From contig CAMBRJ010000173.1 in assembly GCA_945870175.1 (NCBI GenBank), forward strand, positions 1-6,584: a stretch of 6,584 nt of DNA, written 5' to 3'. Position numbers and translations under genes: made by a program. Shown here piece after piece: positions 1 through 6,584 of the stretch; position 1 is the first letter of the stretch; every line of letters starts with the position of its first letter. The notes beneath the pieces were generated by a model, which searched no databases, was not told the origin of the DNA, and worked only from the letters and a program-made list of their open reading frames with translations. This stretch comes from Gemmatimonas phototrophica (lineage in GTDB: Bacteria > Gemmatimonadota > Gemmatimonadetes > Gemmatimonadales > Gemmatimonadaceae).

Positions 1-106
1 GAGGCCCGCGCGCGTGTGCGCGGCTGATTACCTCCCCGACGGGCCGCTGTTTCCCACCGCTGACGAGCTACGCTGACGAGCTACGCCGACGAGCTACGCC
101 GACGAG
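1..106. other. Non-coding stretch downstream of hyuB
   Basis: This stretch lies beyond the stop codon of the last gene of the minus-strand operon, and I find no credible coding sequence in it on either strand. Its right half is a 13-bp tandem repeat, listed separately. Its left half is GC-rich and could fold: CCGCGC at 6-11 can pair with GCGCGG at 18-23, and GGCCC at 3-7 can pair with GGGCC at 41-45. Neither possible stem is followed by a T-run on the minus strand, so I do not call an intrinsic terminator. The end of the operon, or the start of another gene, may lie left of the window. Confidence 0.6.
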
Positions 107-112
107 CTACGC
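61..112. repeat. Four-copy 13-bp tandem repeat over the hyuB stop
   Basis: Four head-to-tail units of YGACGAGCTACGC occupy 61-73, 74-86, 87-99 and 100-112. They are identical except for the first base, which is T in the two left units and C in the two right ones. The unit nearest the gene contains the last Ala codon and the TAG stop of hyuB (107-109). Because 13 is not a multiple of 3, the minus-strand TAG copies at 107-109, 94-96, 81-83 and 68-70 fall in all three reading frames. Replication slippage that copied the gene terminus is the simplest origin. Any function is unknown. Confidence 0.95.
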
Positions 113-1678
113 CGCGCCCCACCCGCCGCCGCCGGGCGTCTCGATCGTCAGCACGTCACCCGCGTTCATGCTCACCCGGCACTTGGCTGGCAGCAGCTCG
201 CCGTTCAGCAGGTTTCGACCCGGCTGCGCATCGTGGCCACCATTCGCCCCCGGTGGCGCCACGCGGCGACGCTCGGTGAGCAGCGTGGCCGTGCACGGGA
301 CCATCGCCTGATACCGACGCACGATACCATCACCGCCGCGACTGGCGCCGGCCCCACCGCTACCTCGACGCACCGAGTACTCCACGATGCGCAGCGGATA
401 AGCGCGCTCGAGTGATTCCACCGGCGTGTTGCGCGTGTTGCTCATGCCCACATGCACGGCATCTGGCCCATCGCCGCGCGCGCTGCCACCCTGCCCGCCG
501 CCGAGTGTTTCGTAGAAACTCCAACCAGACGCGCCCAGCGTGACGTTGTTCATCGTACCCTGGCCGCAGGCGGGAATGGGCAGGTTATGCACGCCGATGC
601 TCGCCGCCGCCGCCGACAGTGCGGCGAAGCAGACATCGGTCATGCGCTGCGACAGCTCCACATTGCCAGCGGCCACCGCGCTCGGCCGTTTCGCGTTCGC
701 CACGCAATCGTCGGGGATCGTGAGGGCGAGCGCCCGCGCCACCCCGTCGTTCACCGGCACATCGTCATCGCACAACACGCGCAGCACGAACACCGCCGCC
801 GCACGCGCGACGGCTGGCGGCGCGTTCACGTTGCCGCGCACGGCCGGCGACGTCCCCGTGAGATCCAGATGCAACGTGGCGTCCTTCACACGAACATGCA
901 CAACCACCGGAATCGCCGCGTCGCTCACCCCGTCGCCCTCGAGCGCATCGGCGGCGCGTCCTTCGGCGCCTTCCAGCAGCTCGAGGCGCGCGCGCACGCG
1001 GCGCTCGGTGTAATCGAGCAGCGCATTCACCGCGTCGCCCAATACGTCGGCCCCAAGCCGCGCGTACAACGCCTGCCATCCCGCGCGCCCCGCCGCACAC
1101 GCGGCCCGTTGGGCGCGCAGATCCCCTTCACGCTCTTCGGGTGTGCGCACATTGGCGAGCACGAGTCGCATCACGTCGTCCTGCGCCACCCCGCCGCGCT
1201 CGATGCGCACCGGCGGCACGATGATGCCTTCCTGAAACAGTTCGGTGGCGCCAAACGGCATGCTGCCCGGACTCATCCCGCCCACGTCGGCATGATGCGC
1301 CCGCACCGCCGCGTACCCGATGATGCGTTGCGCATCGTGCGCGTCGGCGATCACCTCGACCATCGTGAGGTCGGGCAAATGCGAGCCCCCGTGCGACGGG
1401 TCGTTGAGCAGGAACACGTCACCCGGCGCGGCGCCAACGGCGCGCACGGCGGCCACCGACTCCGGCATCGCGCCCAGATGCACCGGAATGTGTGCCGCCT
1501 GTGCCACCATGCGCCCGTCGGCATCGAAGAGTGCACAGCTGGCATCACGACGCTCGCGGATATTCGGCGAAATGCTGCTGCGTTCCAGCAGGCCGCCCAT
1601 CTCCTCGGCCAGCATCGCGACGCCCTGCGAAAACACCGTGAGTTCGAGCGCGTCGAACCGCGCGCGTACCGACGTCAC
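107..1678 (-). CDS. hyuB: Hydantoinase B / 5-oxoprolinase-family subunit
   Basis: This is the HyuB-type subunit (523 aa) that pairs with the HyuA-type protein two genes upstream. Such pairs perform ATP-dependent opening of cyclic amides (N-methylhydantoin, 5-oxoproline) or related carboxylations in the cytoplasm. Family signatures run along the whole protein: SPNIRERRD near 37-45, LNDPSHGGSHLPD at 91-103, HHADVGG at 128-134, the GNVELSQR block at 338-345, a GGGQGG turn at 393-398, and a C-terminal TPGGGGWG at 514-521. The Asp/His-rich 91-134 segment is the likely metal-binding region, by family knowledge. The length is normal and I see no frameshift. I chose the GTG at 1676-1678 because the family alignment begins there, a strong purine-rich site lies 7 bases upstream, and the GTG overlaps the preceding stop as GTGA. 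The frame stays open upstream to about 1744, but that extension lies inside the glycosylase gene and has no family similarity. The substrate is not determinable. Confidence 0.92.
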   Translation of the reverse strand: MTSVRARFDALELTVFSQGVAMLAEEMGGLLERSSISPNIRERRDASCALFDADGRMVAQAAHIPVHLGAMPESVAAVRAVGAAPGDVFLLNDPSHGGSHLPDLTMVEVIADAHDAQRIIGYAAVRAHHADVGGMSPGSMPFGATELFQEGIIVPPVRIERGGVAQDDVMRLVLANVRTPEEREGDLRAQRAACAAGRAGWQALYARLGADVLGDAVNALLDYTERRVRARLELLEGAEGRAADALEGDGVSDAAIPVVVHVRVKDATLHLDLTGTSPAVRGNVNAPPAVARAAAVFVLRVLCDDDVPVNDGVARALALTIPDDCVANAKRPSAVAAGNVELSQRMTDVCFAALSAAAASIGVHNLPIPACGQGTMNNVTLGASGWSFYETLGGGQGGSARGDGPDAVHVGMSNTRNTPVESLERAYPLRIVEYSVRRGSGGAGASRGGDGIVRRYQAMVPCTATLLTERRRVAPPGANGGHDAQPGRNLLNGELLPAKCRVSMNAGDVLTIETPGGGGWGAA

Positions 1679-2340
1679 GACTGGTCCCCCTCGGGCGCCG
1701 GATACCCGGCCTGCAACACGGCATACTGACAGCGCACCATCCACGCTTCCTGCAGGTCGGCCATCTTTGCGCCCCTTCCGCGATCGGGTGCCATCGACAA
1801 CAGCCCTTGCGCCGACGGATGTGGCAGCGCACGACGCGCCAATTCCGGCATGGGCGTGCGCTTGTACAGCGTATCGATCGTGCGGGTCGCCACGCGACCA
1901 AGCGTCACGATGCCTTTGAGGCCGCGTGTGCGCAGCGTCGTGATGTCTCGCGTGAGTCGGGCGAGGTTGGACATTCCCTCGAGCTCCGAGCGCAGGGGCG
2001 CACGGAAGGTTGCACCATCATCGGTGGGGCAACGGTCGAAGGCATTGCCAAGCGCCACCCCGTGGGCCAGCGGCACGATGCCATTCGCCACGAACAGCGC
2101 GCCATCCCACTCCATGCGGTCGATCTCCGGCGGCAGCGTCATCGCACCCATGCGCACGAGCACGTCATAGAGCACCTTGCCCGCCGCGTCGCCGAGGAAC
2201 GGCACCCCGCTCTTGTCGGCACCGCGCGGGCCGGGCGCTTCGCCGATGAGCAGGACATAGACCGGACTGTCCACGGGCGTCAGCATCGGCACCGGCGTGC
2301 CGAGAATGCGTCCGATATGCGCCGTCTTCGAGAGCGTCAT
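1675..2340 (-). CDS. Uracil-DNA glycosylase superfamily protein
   Basis: This 221-aa protein carries the two motifs expected of the uracil-DNA glycosylase fold. The N-terminal motif is GEAPG at 33-37, continuing as a G-A-D-K-S-G-V-P-F-L-G-D stretch to residue 51. The C-terminal motif is HPS at 174-176. Between them is a strand with FVANGIVPLAHG (83-94), at the place where family 4 enzymes carry their N-V-V-K-x-R-P segment, and a GIVTLGRVA strand (143-151). Such enzymes remove uracil or other deaminated bases from DNA. Only two cysteines are present (104 and 204), so the four-cysteine Fe-S cluster of families 4 and 5 is absent, as is the usual N-terminal cysteine pair. The start is the ATG at 2338-2340, overlapping the hyuA stop as ATGA, with GGAG 8 bases upstream. 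An in-frame earlier start (2361) would lie inside hyuA. The gene sits between hyuA and hyuB, which is unusual. Activity on uracil is an inference; it could act on another base or have lost activity. Confidence 0.78.
   Translation of the reverse strand: MTLSKTAHIGRILGTPVPMLTPVDSPVYVLLIGEAPGPRGADKSGVPFLGDAAGKVLYDVLVRMGAMTLPPEIDRMEWDGALFVANGIVPLAHGVALGNAFDRCPTDDGATFRAPLRSELEGMSNLARLTRDITTLRTRGLKGIVTLGRVATRTIDTLYKRTPMPELARRALPHPSAQGLLSMAPDRGRGAKMADLQEAWMVRCQYAVLQAGYPAPEGDQS
1686..1692 (-). promoter_or_regulatory. Ribosome binding site of hyuB
   Basis: The minus strand reads GAGGGGG, 7 bases before the GTG start of hyuB, inside the last codons of the glycosylase gene. It is the best Shine-Dalgarno-like site in the window. 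It decides the choice of the GTG at 1678 over the longer upstream reading frame. Its strength suggests hyuB can recruit ribosomes itself as well as receive them by coupling. Confidence 0.7.
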
Positions 2341-4295
2341 CGTTGCTGCTCCAGCATCCAACCTCCAATGTCGAGCGACTGCGCGATCCAGCCCTGCGCG
2401 ATCCGCATCGTCGCATCCGGCAGTCGCACGACCGCCGGGCCCTTCAACACCCGCGCCATGGCGCGCCCGTCATCCACATCGTCCGCCAACGCCCCATCAC
2501 GCATCGGACGCGCGAAGTGCACGGGCCACGGCGCGCTGCTGAGCGTCGTGCGGGCGCTGATAAACTCAACCGGGCGGTTGAGCGCAAAGCCCGTCCGTTC
2601 TTCGTGACGCGCCACAAACCGTGCCGCGACCGCGGCCGGTGCGTCACCCGGCTGCACGATAATGTCGAGTTCGTACCCCTGCCCCGCATAGCGCGCCCGC
2701 AGCCACCAGCGCACCTCGAGCGACAACGCCTCGTCACCGTCCGTGCGCAGCGCGTTCGCTTCCCGCTCCAGCAGGACTCCCAACGTGGACGCACTCATCG
2801 CCTCGGCCTGTTGCATCACGCTCACCAGTGATTCGCGACGCTCCGGCGCCAGCGCGAGTCCGACGGCGCTTAGCACGCCGGCGTGCGGCGGCACGATCAC
2901 CTGAGTCATCCCCAATCGCTCAGCCAGTCCGCAGGCGTGCAACGGACCGCCGCCACCGAACGCGATGAGCGGCACGTCCCGCGGATCGACGCCGCGTTCC
3001 ACCGACACCCGGCGCAACGCCCGCGCCATCGTGGCGTCGGCCGTCGCAATGATCGCCTCGGCCGCCCGTTCCCTCGACACGCCAAGCGGCGCCGCGATGG
3101 TATCGACGGCGGCCCGCGCTTTCTCGAGGCTGATGGTCACACCACCGCTCCATTCGCCCGGCGCGATCGTGCCCAGCACCACGTGTGCGTCGGTGACGGT
3201 CGGACGCACACCACCGCGTCCGTACGCGGCCGGACCCGGGGAGGCCCCAGCGCTCATCGGCCCCGTGCGGAGGGCACCACCGTCGTCAAGCCAGGCAATG
3301 CTGCCACCACCGGCCGCGACAGCTTCCACCAGCACGCGCGGCAGGGCAATCGGCACGCCAGCCACGCTGCCCCCACGTTCCACCAAGGGCTCGCCATTCT
3401 CCACCAATCCCACAGCGGCGCTGGTGCCACCGCTGTCGATCGTGAGCGCGCGAGAGACGCCAAGCGCACGCGCGATCGCCGCCGCCCCCGTCACGCCGCC
3501 CGCGGGGCCTGAGAGCGCCAGCGCGGCGGCATGCAACGCCGCATCCTGCGCCGACAACGTTCCACCGGCCGACGTCATCACGCGCGGCGGTGGATAGTCA
3601 TGCTGCGTCAATCGTGTCGAGAGCCCCGACAGATACCGGCGCACGGCCGGTCGCGCGTACGCTTCGGCCACGGTGGTCGCCATCCGCTCGTACTCGCGGA
3701 TCTCCGGCAGTGCCTCGTGCGAACACACCACATCAGCCGCCAGTCCGGCGTCCGCGAGCGCCACCACGAGCGCGTCGCGCAGGGCGCGCTCATGCGACGG
3801 ATCGCCGTACGCGTGCAGCAACGTGATGGCCACCGTCTCCGGCTCCTGCGCGGCGACCGCGGCGATCACCTCGGCGATGGCCTCGTCGGTCAGCGCCAGC
3901 GTGACGCCCTCTGGCGTGATGCGCTCGCGCACCGGAATGACTTGCGCCGGTTCCACCAGCGGGCGCGGATGATGCGTGGCCAGATCATACAGCGCCGCAC
4001 GCTCCTGTCGGCGAAGCTCGAGGAGATCGGTAAACCCGGCCGTCGCGCAGGCCACGACGCGAGCGCCCGCGCGTTCGAGCAGCAGATTGGTGACCACCGT
4101 CGTGCCGTGAGCGATGTGCGCGATCTGTGTGCCGTTCAGTGCCGCCACACGGAGTGCCTCCAGCACACCGACCGCCCGATCCGTCGCGACGCTCAGCACC
4201 TTCGACGTGTGCACGGTGCCATCAGCGTGCAACGCGGCGAGGTCGGTGAAGGTCCCGCCCACATCGATGCCGACGGCGATTCGCGAGGTCGTCAT
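2337..4295 (-). CDS. hyuA: Hydantoinase A / 5-oxoprolinase-family subunit
   Basis: This is the ATP-binding HyuA-type subunit (652 aa), with an actin/sugar-kinase-like fold that activates a cyclic amide for hydrolysis together with HyuB. The N-terminus is GIDVGGTFTD at 9-18, the classic phosphate-loop motif. It is followed by HGTTVVTNLLLER at 63-75, ALPEIREYERMATT at 195-208, SGPAGGV at 262-268, DSGGTSA at 287-293, AAGGGSIAW at 327-335, the GPMSAGASPGPAAYGRGG block at 345-362, PTVTDAHVVLG at 365-375, FGGGGPLHAC at 446-455 and PPHAGVLSAVG at 469-479. The C-terminal RYAGQGYEL (535-543) is also typical. The length is slightly short for the family but complete. One oddity is that the usual DMGGTSTDV is DSGGTSAAV here. 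The start is the ATG at 4293-4295, because the family begins there and it overlaps the upstream stop as ATGA. A frame extending to 4907 runs through the upstream gene and is not real. No good ribosome site precedes the ATG, so expression probably depends on coupling. Confidence 0.93.
   Translation of the reverse strand: MTTSRIAVGIDVGGTFTDLAALHADGTVHTSKVLSVATDRAVGVLEALRVAALNGTQIAHIAHGTTVVTNLLLERAGARVVACATAGFTDLLELRRQERAALYDLATHHPRPLVEPAQVIPVRERITPEGVTLALTDEAIAEVIAAVAAQEPETVAITLLHAYGDPSHERALRDALVVALADAGLAADVVCSHEALPEIREYERMATTVAEAYARPAVRRYLSGLSTRLTQHDYPPPRVMTSAGGTLSAQDAALHAAALALSGPAGGVTGAAAIARALGVSRALTIDSGGTSAAVGLVENGEPLVERGGSVAGVPIALPRVLVEAVAAGGGSIAWLDDGGALRTGPMSAGASPGPAAYGRGGVRPTVTDAHVVLGTIAPGEWSGGVTISLEKARAAVDTIAAPLGVSRERAAEAIIATADATMARALRRVSVERGVDPRDVPLIAFGGGGPLHACGLAERLGMTQVIVPPHAGVLSAVGLALAPERRESLVSVMQQAEAMSASTLGVLLEREANALRTDGDEALSLEVRWWLRARYAGQGYELDIIVQPGDAPAAVAARFVARHEERTGFALNRPVEFISARTTLSSAPWPVHFARPMRDGALADDVDDGRAMARVLKGPAVVRLPDATMRIAQGWIAQSLDIGGWMLEQQR
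2349..2352 (-). promoter_or_regulatory. Ribosome binding site of the glycosylase gene
   Basis: GGAG on the minus strand, 8 bases before the ATG at 2340 and within the last codons of hyuA. It supports this ATG over the in-frame start seven codons earlier. Confidence 0.55.
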
Positions 4296-5614
4296 GGCGT
4301 GGCGCCGTCGGGCCGCACGCGCGGGCGAAGTCGCCGGACGGCCACGGCAAACGCCACCTGCACCGGGACGACCACGGCGAGGACCACACCGCTCTGTTGA
4401 GACAACACCGGCACCAGCTGCAGCATCAGCCCGACCACCGACAGCAGCGCGACGAGCGCCGCGACACCGGCGGCGGCACCCGTGCGCGTACGACGCCACA
4501 GCGCCACCGTCACCACCACCGCCGCCAGCAGCATGAGCGGATGCAACTGCAGCACCGTGAGATTGGCGCCCATATACGGCGCGTGCTTCGTGACCGCGCC
4601 AGCCAGCAGCAACGCCGTGCCGAGCAGACCGCCGACGCCGAACCACAGCCCGGAAAACGCGACCAGCACGCCCCGTGCGAGGGCCGAACCGGCGCCCGAG
4701 AGCAGCACCACGAGCACGGCCAGCACGACGCCGAGCACCAGCGCCATCGGGACGCGAGACGGTGCCACCTCGGGCATCGGTGCGCGATCGGCGGTGAACA
4801 GCACGGAGTCCCGTGCCACCAGCTTCACCGGCGCGCCATTCACATCGTTCACGGTGAGCGCGGCCAGATGATTCGCCAGGAGATCGGGGAGGAACGACTC
4901 TTCCCACTTGGTGAGCACGTGATCGGCGTTGCGGCCGAGGGCCACCTGAATGCCAGGATATACCAGCGGATCGCTGGCCGTGATGCGTGCCGTCTCGTTG
5001 CGCCAGGTGCGTCCGCTACCGGGTTCCGCGAACGGCACGTCGAGTTGCCCCCGCAGCGCCCAATTCAGGACATCACGCACGCGCGTGGCGCAATTGTCGG
5101 CGTAGTAATCGTAGCGGTAATACTTGTTCGCATCCTGCGCATTCCAGCGCACGAAGTCGGCGATCGCACCACGCTGCACGGCCGTCAGCTGCAAGTCCAG
5201 TTTGCGAATCGTACGATTTTCGCCCATGTAGGCGGCATTGAAATCCGCCGTGCGATACCCGGCCATCCAGTACTTGGTATCGCCGGTGAGAAACCGCGCG
5301 AGAAAGTTGGGCTGGTCGAAGTCGAACATGCCCCAGTTCAAGGCGATGTCCTCACCGGTCGTGCTATCCGTGAGTGCCAGCGCAATGTGTCCGAACTTCT
5401 CGAACACGAAGGCGCCAGGCCCGTACGTGAAGATGGCCACCGACATACGTGCGCCACGTTCGGCCCGCGCGCTGTCGAGCGTGGCCGACACACCCGGTGC
5501 CGGTGGCTTCGGCGTTGGCGCCAGCTCCACCGCTTGCGCCGTCAGCGAAGACGAGGCGATCAGCATCACGGCCGCCACCAGGCCGGCCGCGCGTCGAATG
5601 GCGGACACCACCAT
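4292..5614 (-). CDS. DUF4105 (Lnb-type) multi-pass membrane protein
   Basis: This is a 440-aa exported membrane protein. Residues 1-28 look like a signal peptide (basic IRR, then a hydrophobic core, cleavage near AQA-VE). Residues about 57-270 form a DUF4105 domain, with FEKFGHIALAL (71-81), YRYDYYADNCATRVRD (167-182), and LGRNADHV with FLPDLLANHL near 226-250. His76 and Cys175 are candidate catalytic residues of a cysteine-protease-like fold. About five hydrophobic helices follow (near 290-307, 315-340, 356-373, 380-402 and 407-426), then a basic cytoplasmic tail. From memory, this domain architecture matches the Bacteroides lipoprotein N-acyltransferase called Lnb. A role in acylating or otherwise modifying envelope lipoproteins is therefore possible but inferred. 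The ATG at 5612-5614 shares one base with the preceding stop (TGATG), and a weak AAGAG lies 10 bases upstream. A TTG one codon earlier is an alternative start. The stop overlaps the start of hyuA by 4 bases. Confidence 0.82.
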   Translation of the reverse strand: MVVSAIRRAAGLVAAVMLIASSSLTAQAVELAPTPKPPAPGVSATLDSARAERGARMSVAIFTYGPGAFVFEKFGHIALALTDSTTGEDIALNWGMFDFDQPNFLARFLTGDTKYWMAGYRTADFNAAYMGENRTIRKLDLQLTAVQRGAIADFVRWNAQDANKYYRYDYYADNCATRVRDVLNWALRGQLDVPFAEPGSGRTWRNETARITASDPLVYPGIQVALGRNADHVLTKWEESFLPDLLANHLAALTVNDVNGAPVKLVARDSVLFTADRAPMPEVAPSRVPMALVLGVVLAVLVVLLSGAGSALARGVLVAFSGLWFGVGGLLGTALLLAGAVTKHAPYMGANLTVLQLHPLMLLAAVVVTVALWRRTRTGAAAGVAALVALLSVVGLMLQLVPVLSQQSGVVLAVVVPVQVAFAVAVRRLRPRVRPDGATP

Positions 5615-6584
5615 CAAAAGCGGAACTCTTTCCCGTCGTCGGCGGCCTTGTAGATCGCCTCAACCACCTTTTGCACGAGCACCTGATCAGTGGGCGGCTC
5701 GTAGGGTGCGTCGCCGTTGATGACGGCAAGGAAGTGCGCAATCTCGGCCCGGTAGCTCTGCAGGAACGGACTTTCGCGAGCCGCCGCACCAGACGGCGAG
5801 ACGTCTACCGCGCGTCCGTTCAGTTCCTTCGTGACACGCAACGGCGCGAGTCGCGCCGAGCCCCGTGTGGCGTGCACCTCGAACCACCAGCGGTCTTCGT
5901 CGCCCACGTACGACCACGACACGTCGATGTTCAACACCAGGCCGTTGTCGCACTCGAGCAAGACCTGCATCGCGTCTTCCACCGAGCCGGCCGCGCGACC
6001 GCGCCGCATCGACGACACGACACGGATCGGATTCGGCCCGTCGGCCAGCCACATGGCCAAGTCGAGCAGCGGGAACCCGTGTTCGAAAAACACGCCGCCG
6101 CCCGATTCGGCGCGACGATTGCGCCACCCGTCGGGGGTGTGCTTCATCTGCAACGAACCCGCGCGAATGGACGTGACCTGTCCCAGCTCCGCATTGCGGA
6201 GGAACTGGTCGAGCGCCTGCACGTCAGCACGGAACCGGTGATTGTGCCCCACCACTAACCGGCGATCGGCCTTCTGCGCGGCGGCCAGGCACCGCTCGAT
6301 GCCGCGCGTCGTGAGTGAGAGCGGACGCTCACACAGCACGTGCAGCTTCTTGCGCAGCGCCGCCAACACGTGCGGTTCGTGCAGGTGATTGGGCGTGGCA
6401 ATGATGACCGCGTCGAGTTCGTCGATGTCGAGCAGCTCCTCGAAATCCGTGAACACGTCGGGCACGTCGAATCGATCGGCCAGCGCACGCGCTTTGGCCG
6501 CATCGTTATCGCACAACGCGACCAGCTTCGCGCCGCGCAGCTTAGACAGAACGGGAATGTGCGTCAGCTGGGCAATGGCACCCG
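5614..6584 (-). CDS. Gfo/Idh/MocA-family oxidoreductase, 5' end cut by window
   Basis: 322 codons are visible and the reading frame runs open through the right edge. The first visible residues are GAIAQLTHIPVLSKL, which is the end of the glycine-rich NAD(P)-binding loop, so only about ten N-terminal residues are missing. The Rossmann domain continues with LVALCDNDAAKA, DAVIIATPNHLHEPHV and the CERP segment (codons at 6322-6333). The C-terminal domain contains GHNHRF and GGGVFFEHGFPLLDLAMWL. Family members are NAD(P)-dependent dehydrogenases of sugars, inositols and related polyols in the cytoplasm. Here the usual E-K-P motif reads E-R-P, and the usual D-x-G-x-H-x-x-D reads EHGFPLLD, so both catalytic residues are changed. 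It may be a divergent reductase or a non-catalytic relative. The stop overlaps the next start by one base. A TTG at 6514-6516 could be mistaken for a start, but the family match continues upstream of it. Confidence 0.87.
   Translation of the reverse strand, partial: GAIAQLTHIPVLSKLRGAKLVALCDNDAAKARALADRFDVPDVFTDFEELLDIDELDAVIIATPNHLHEPHVLAALRKKLHVLCERPLSLTTRGIERCLAAAQKADRRLVVGHNHRFRADVQALDQFLRNAELGQVTSIRAGSLQMKHTPDGWRNRRAESGGGVFFEHGFPLLDLAMWLADGPNPIRVVSSMRRGRAAGSVEDAMQVLLECDNGLVLNIDVSWSYVGDEDRWWFEVHATRGSARLAPLRVTKELNGRAVDVSPSGAAARESPFLQSYRAEIAHFLAVINGDAPYEPPTDQVLVQKVVEAIYKAADDGKEFRF

Noticed and set aside
3..45. Possible rho-independent terminator after hyuB
   Set aside because: GC-rich pairings exist (6-11 with 18-23, 3-7 with 41-45), but there is no T-run on the transcribed strand. 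In DNA this GC-rich such stems arise by chance.
61..112. CRISPR-like array
   Set aside because: The units are only 13 bp and directly abutting, with no spacers, so this is a simple tandem repeat.
452..1729. Long open frame of 425 codons on the plus strand opposite hyuB
   Set aside because: It is antisense to a gene with full family motifs. Its His/Arg-rich composition is typical of a high-GC shadow frame, and it shows no recognisable domain.
3531..4400. Plus-strand open frame of 289 codons opposite hyuA
   Set aside because: Arg/His-rich shadow of hyuA with no domain signature.
4296..4907. A 204-residue N-terminal extension of hyuA
   Set aside because: The frame is open but runs inside the DUF4105 gene. 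The Arg/Gly/Ala-rich translation has no family similarity, and HyuA proteins begin at the GIDVGGTFTD region just after the ATG at 4295.
5615..5617. TTG start for the DUF4105 gene giving a 4-base TTGA overlap
   Set aside because: It is possible, but the immediately following ATG is in frame and a stronger start codon. The difference is one residue.
4397..5653. Long open frame of 418 codons on the plus strand opposite the DUF4105 gene
   Set aside because: It is a His/Arg/Gln-rich low-complexity translation without domains, antisense to a well-supported membrane protein.

Overview
This is a high-GC (about two-thirds by eye) bacterial chromosomal segment. Every convincing gene lies on the minus strand, and together they read as one tightly packed operon running from right to left. 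There are no rRNA or tRNA genes, mobile-element genes or CRISPR arrays. The GC content, codon bias and gene types would fit a soil-type, high-GC Gram-negative such as Gemmatimonadota. No taxonomic marker is present, so this is a weak inference.

Layout in the direction of transcription: (1) a Gfo/Idh/MocA-family oxidoreductase, cut by the right edge of the window with only its first few residues missing; (2) an exported multi-pass membrane protein with an N-terminal DUF4105 (Lnb-type) periplasmic domain; (3) a HyuA-type subunit of the hydantoinase/5-oxoprolinase family; (4) a small uracil-DNA glycosylase superfamily protein; (5) the matching HyuB-type subunit. The last 106 bases hold no gene but carry a 13-bp tandem repeat that begins on the hyuB stop codon.

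All four gene junctions overlap by 1 to 4 bases (TGATG, ATGA, ATGA, GTGA). There is no room for internal promoters or terminators between genes, and translational coupling is likely. Any main promoter lies to the right of the window. HyuA and HyuB should form an ATP-dependent hydrolase acting on a cyclic amide (hydantoin, 5-oxoproline or similar) or a related carboxylase. The exact substrate cannot be read from sequence. The unusual feature is that a DNA-repair-type protein is wedged between the two subunits, with a putative lipoprotein-modifying membrane enzyme and a motif-divergent dehydrogenase-fold protein upstream. I see no known pathway that unites all five.

The most notable points are the hyuA-udg-hyuB order, a glycosylase with mixed family 4/family 5 signatures and no Fe-S cysteine set, the loss of both usual catalytic motifs in the Gfo/Idh protein, a changed phosphate-loop-like motif in HyuA, and the stop-codon tandem repeat.
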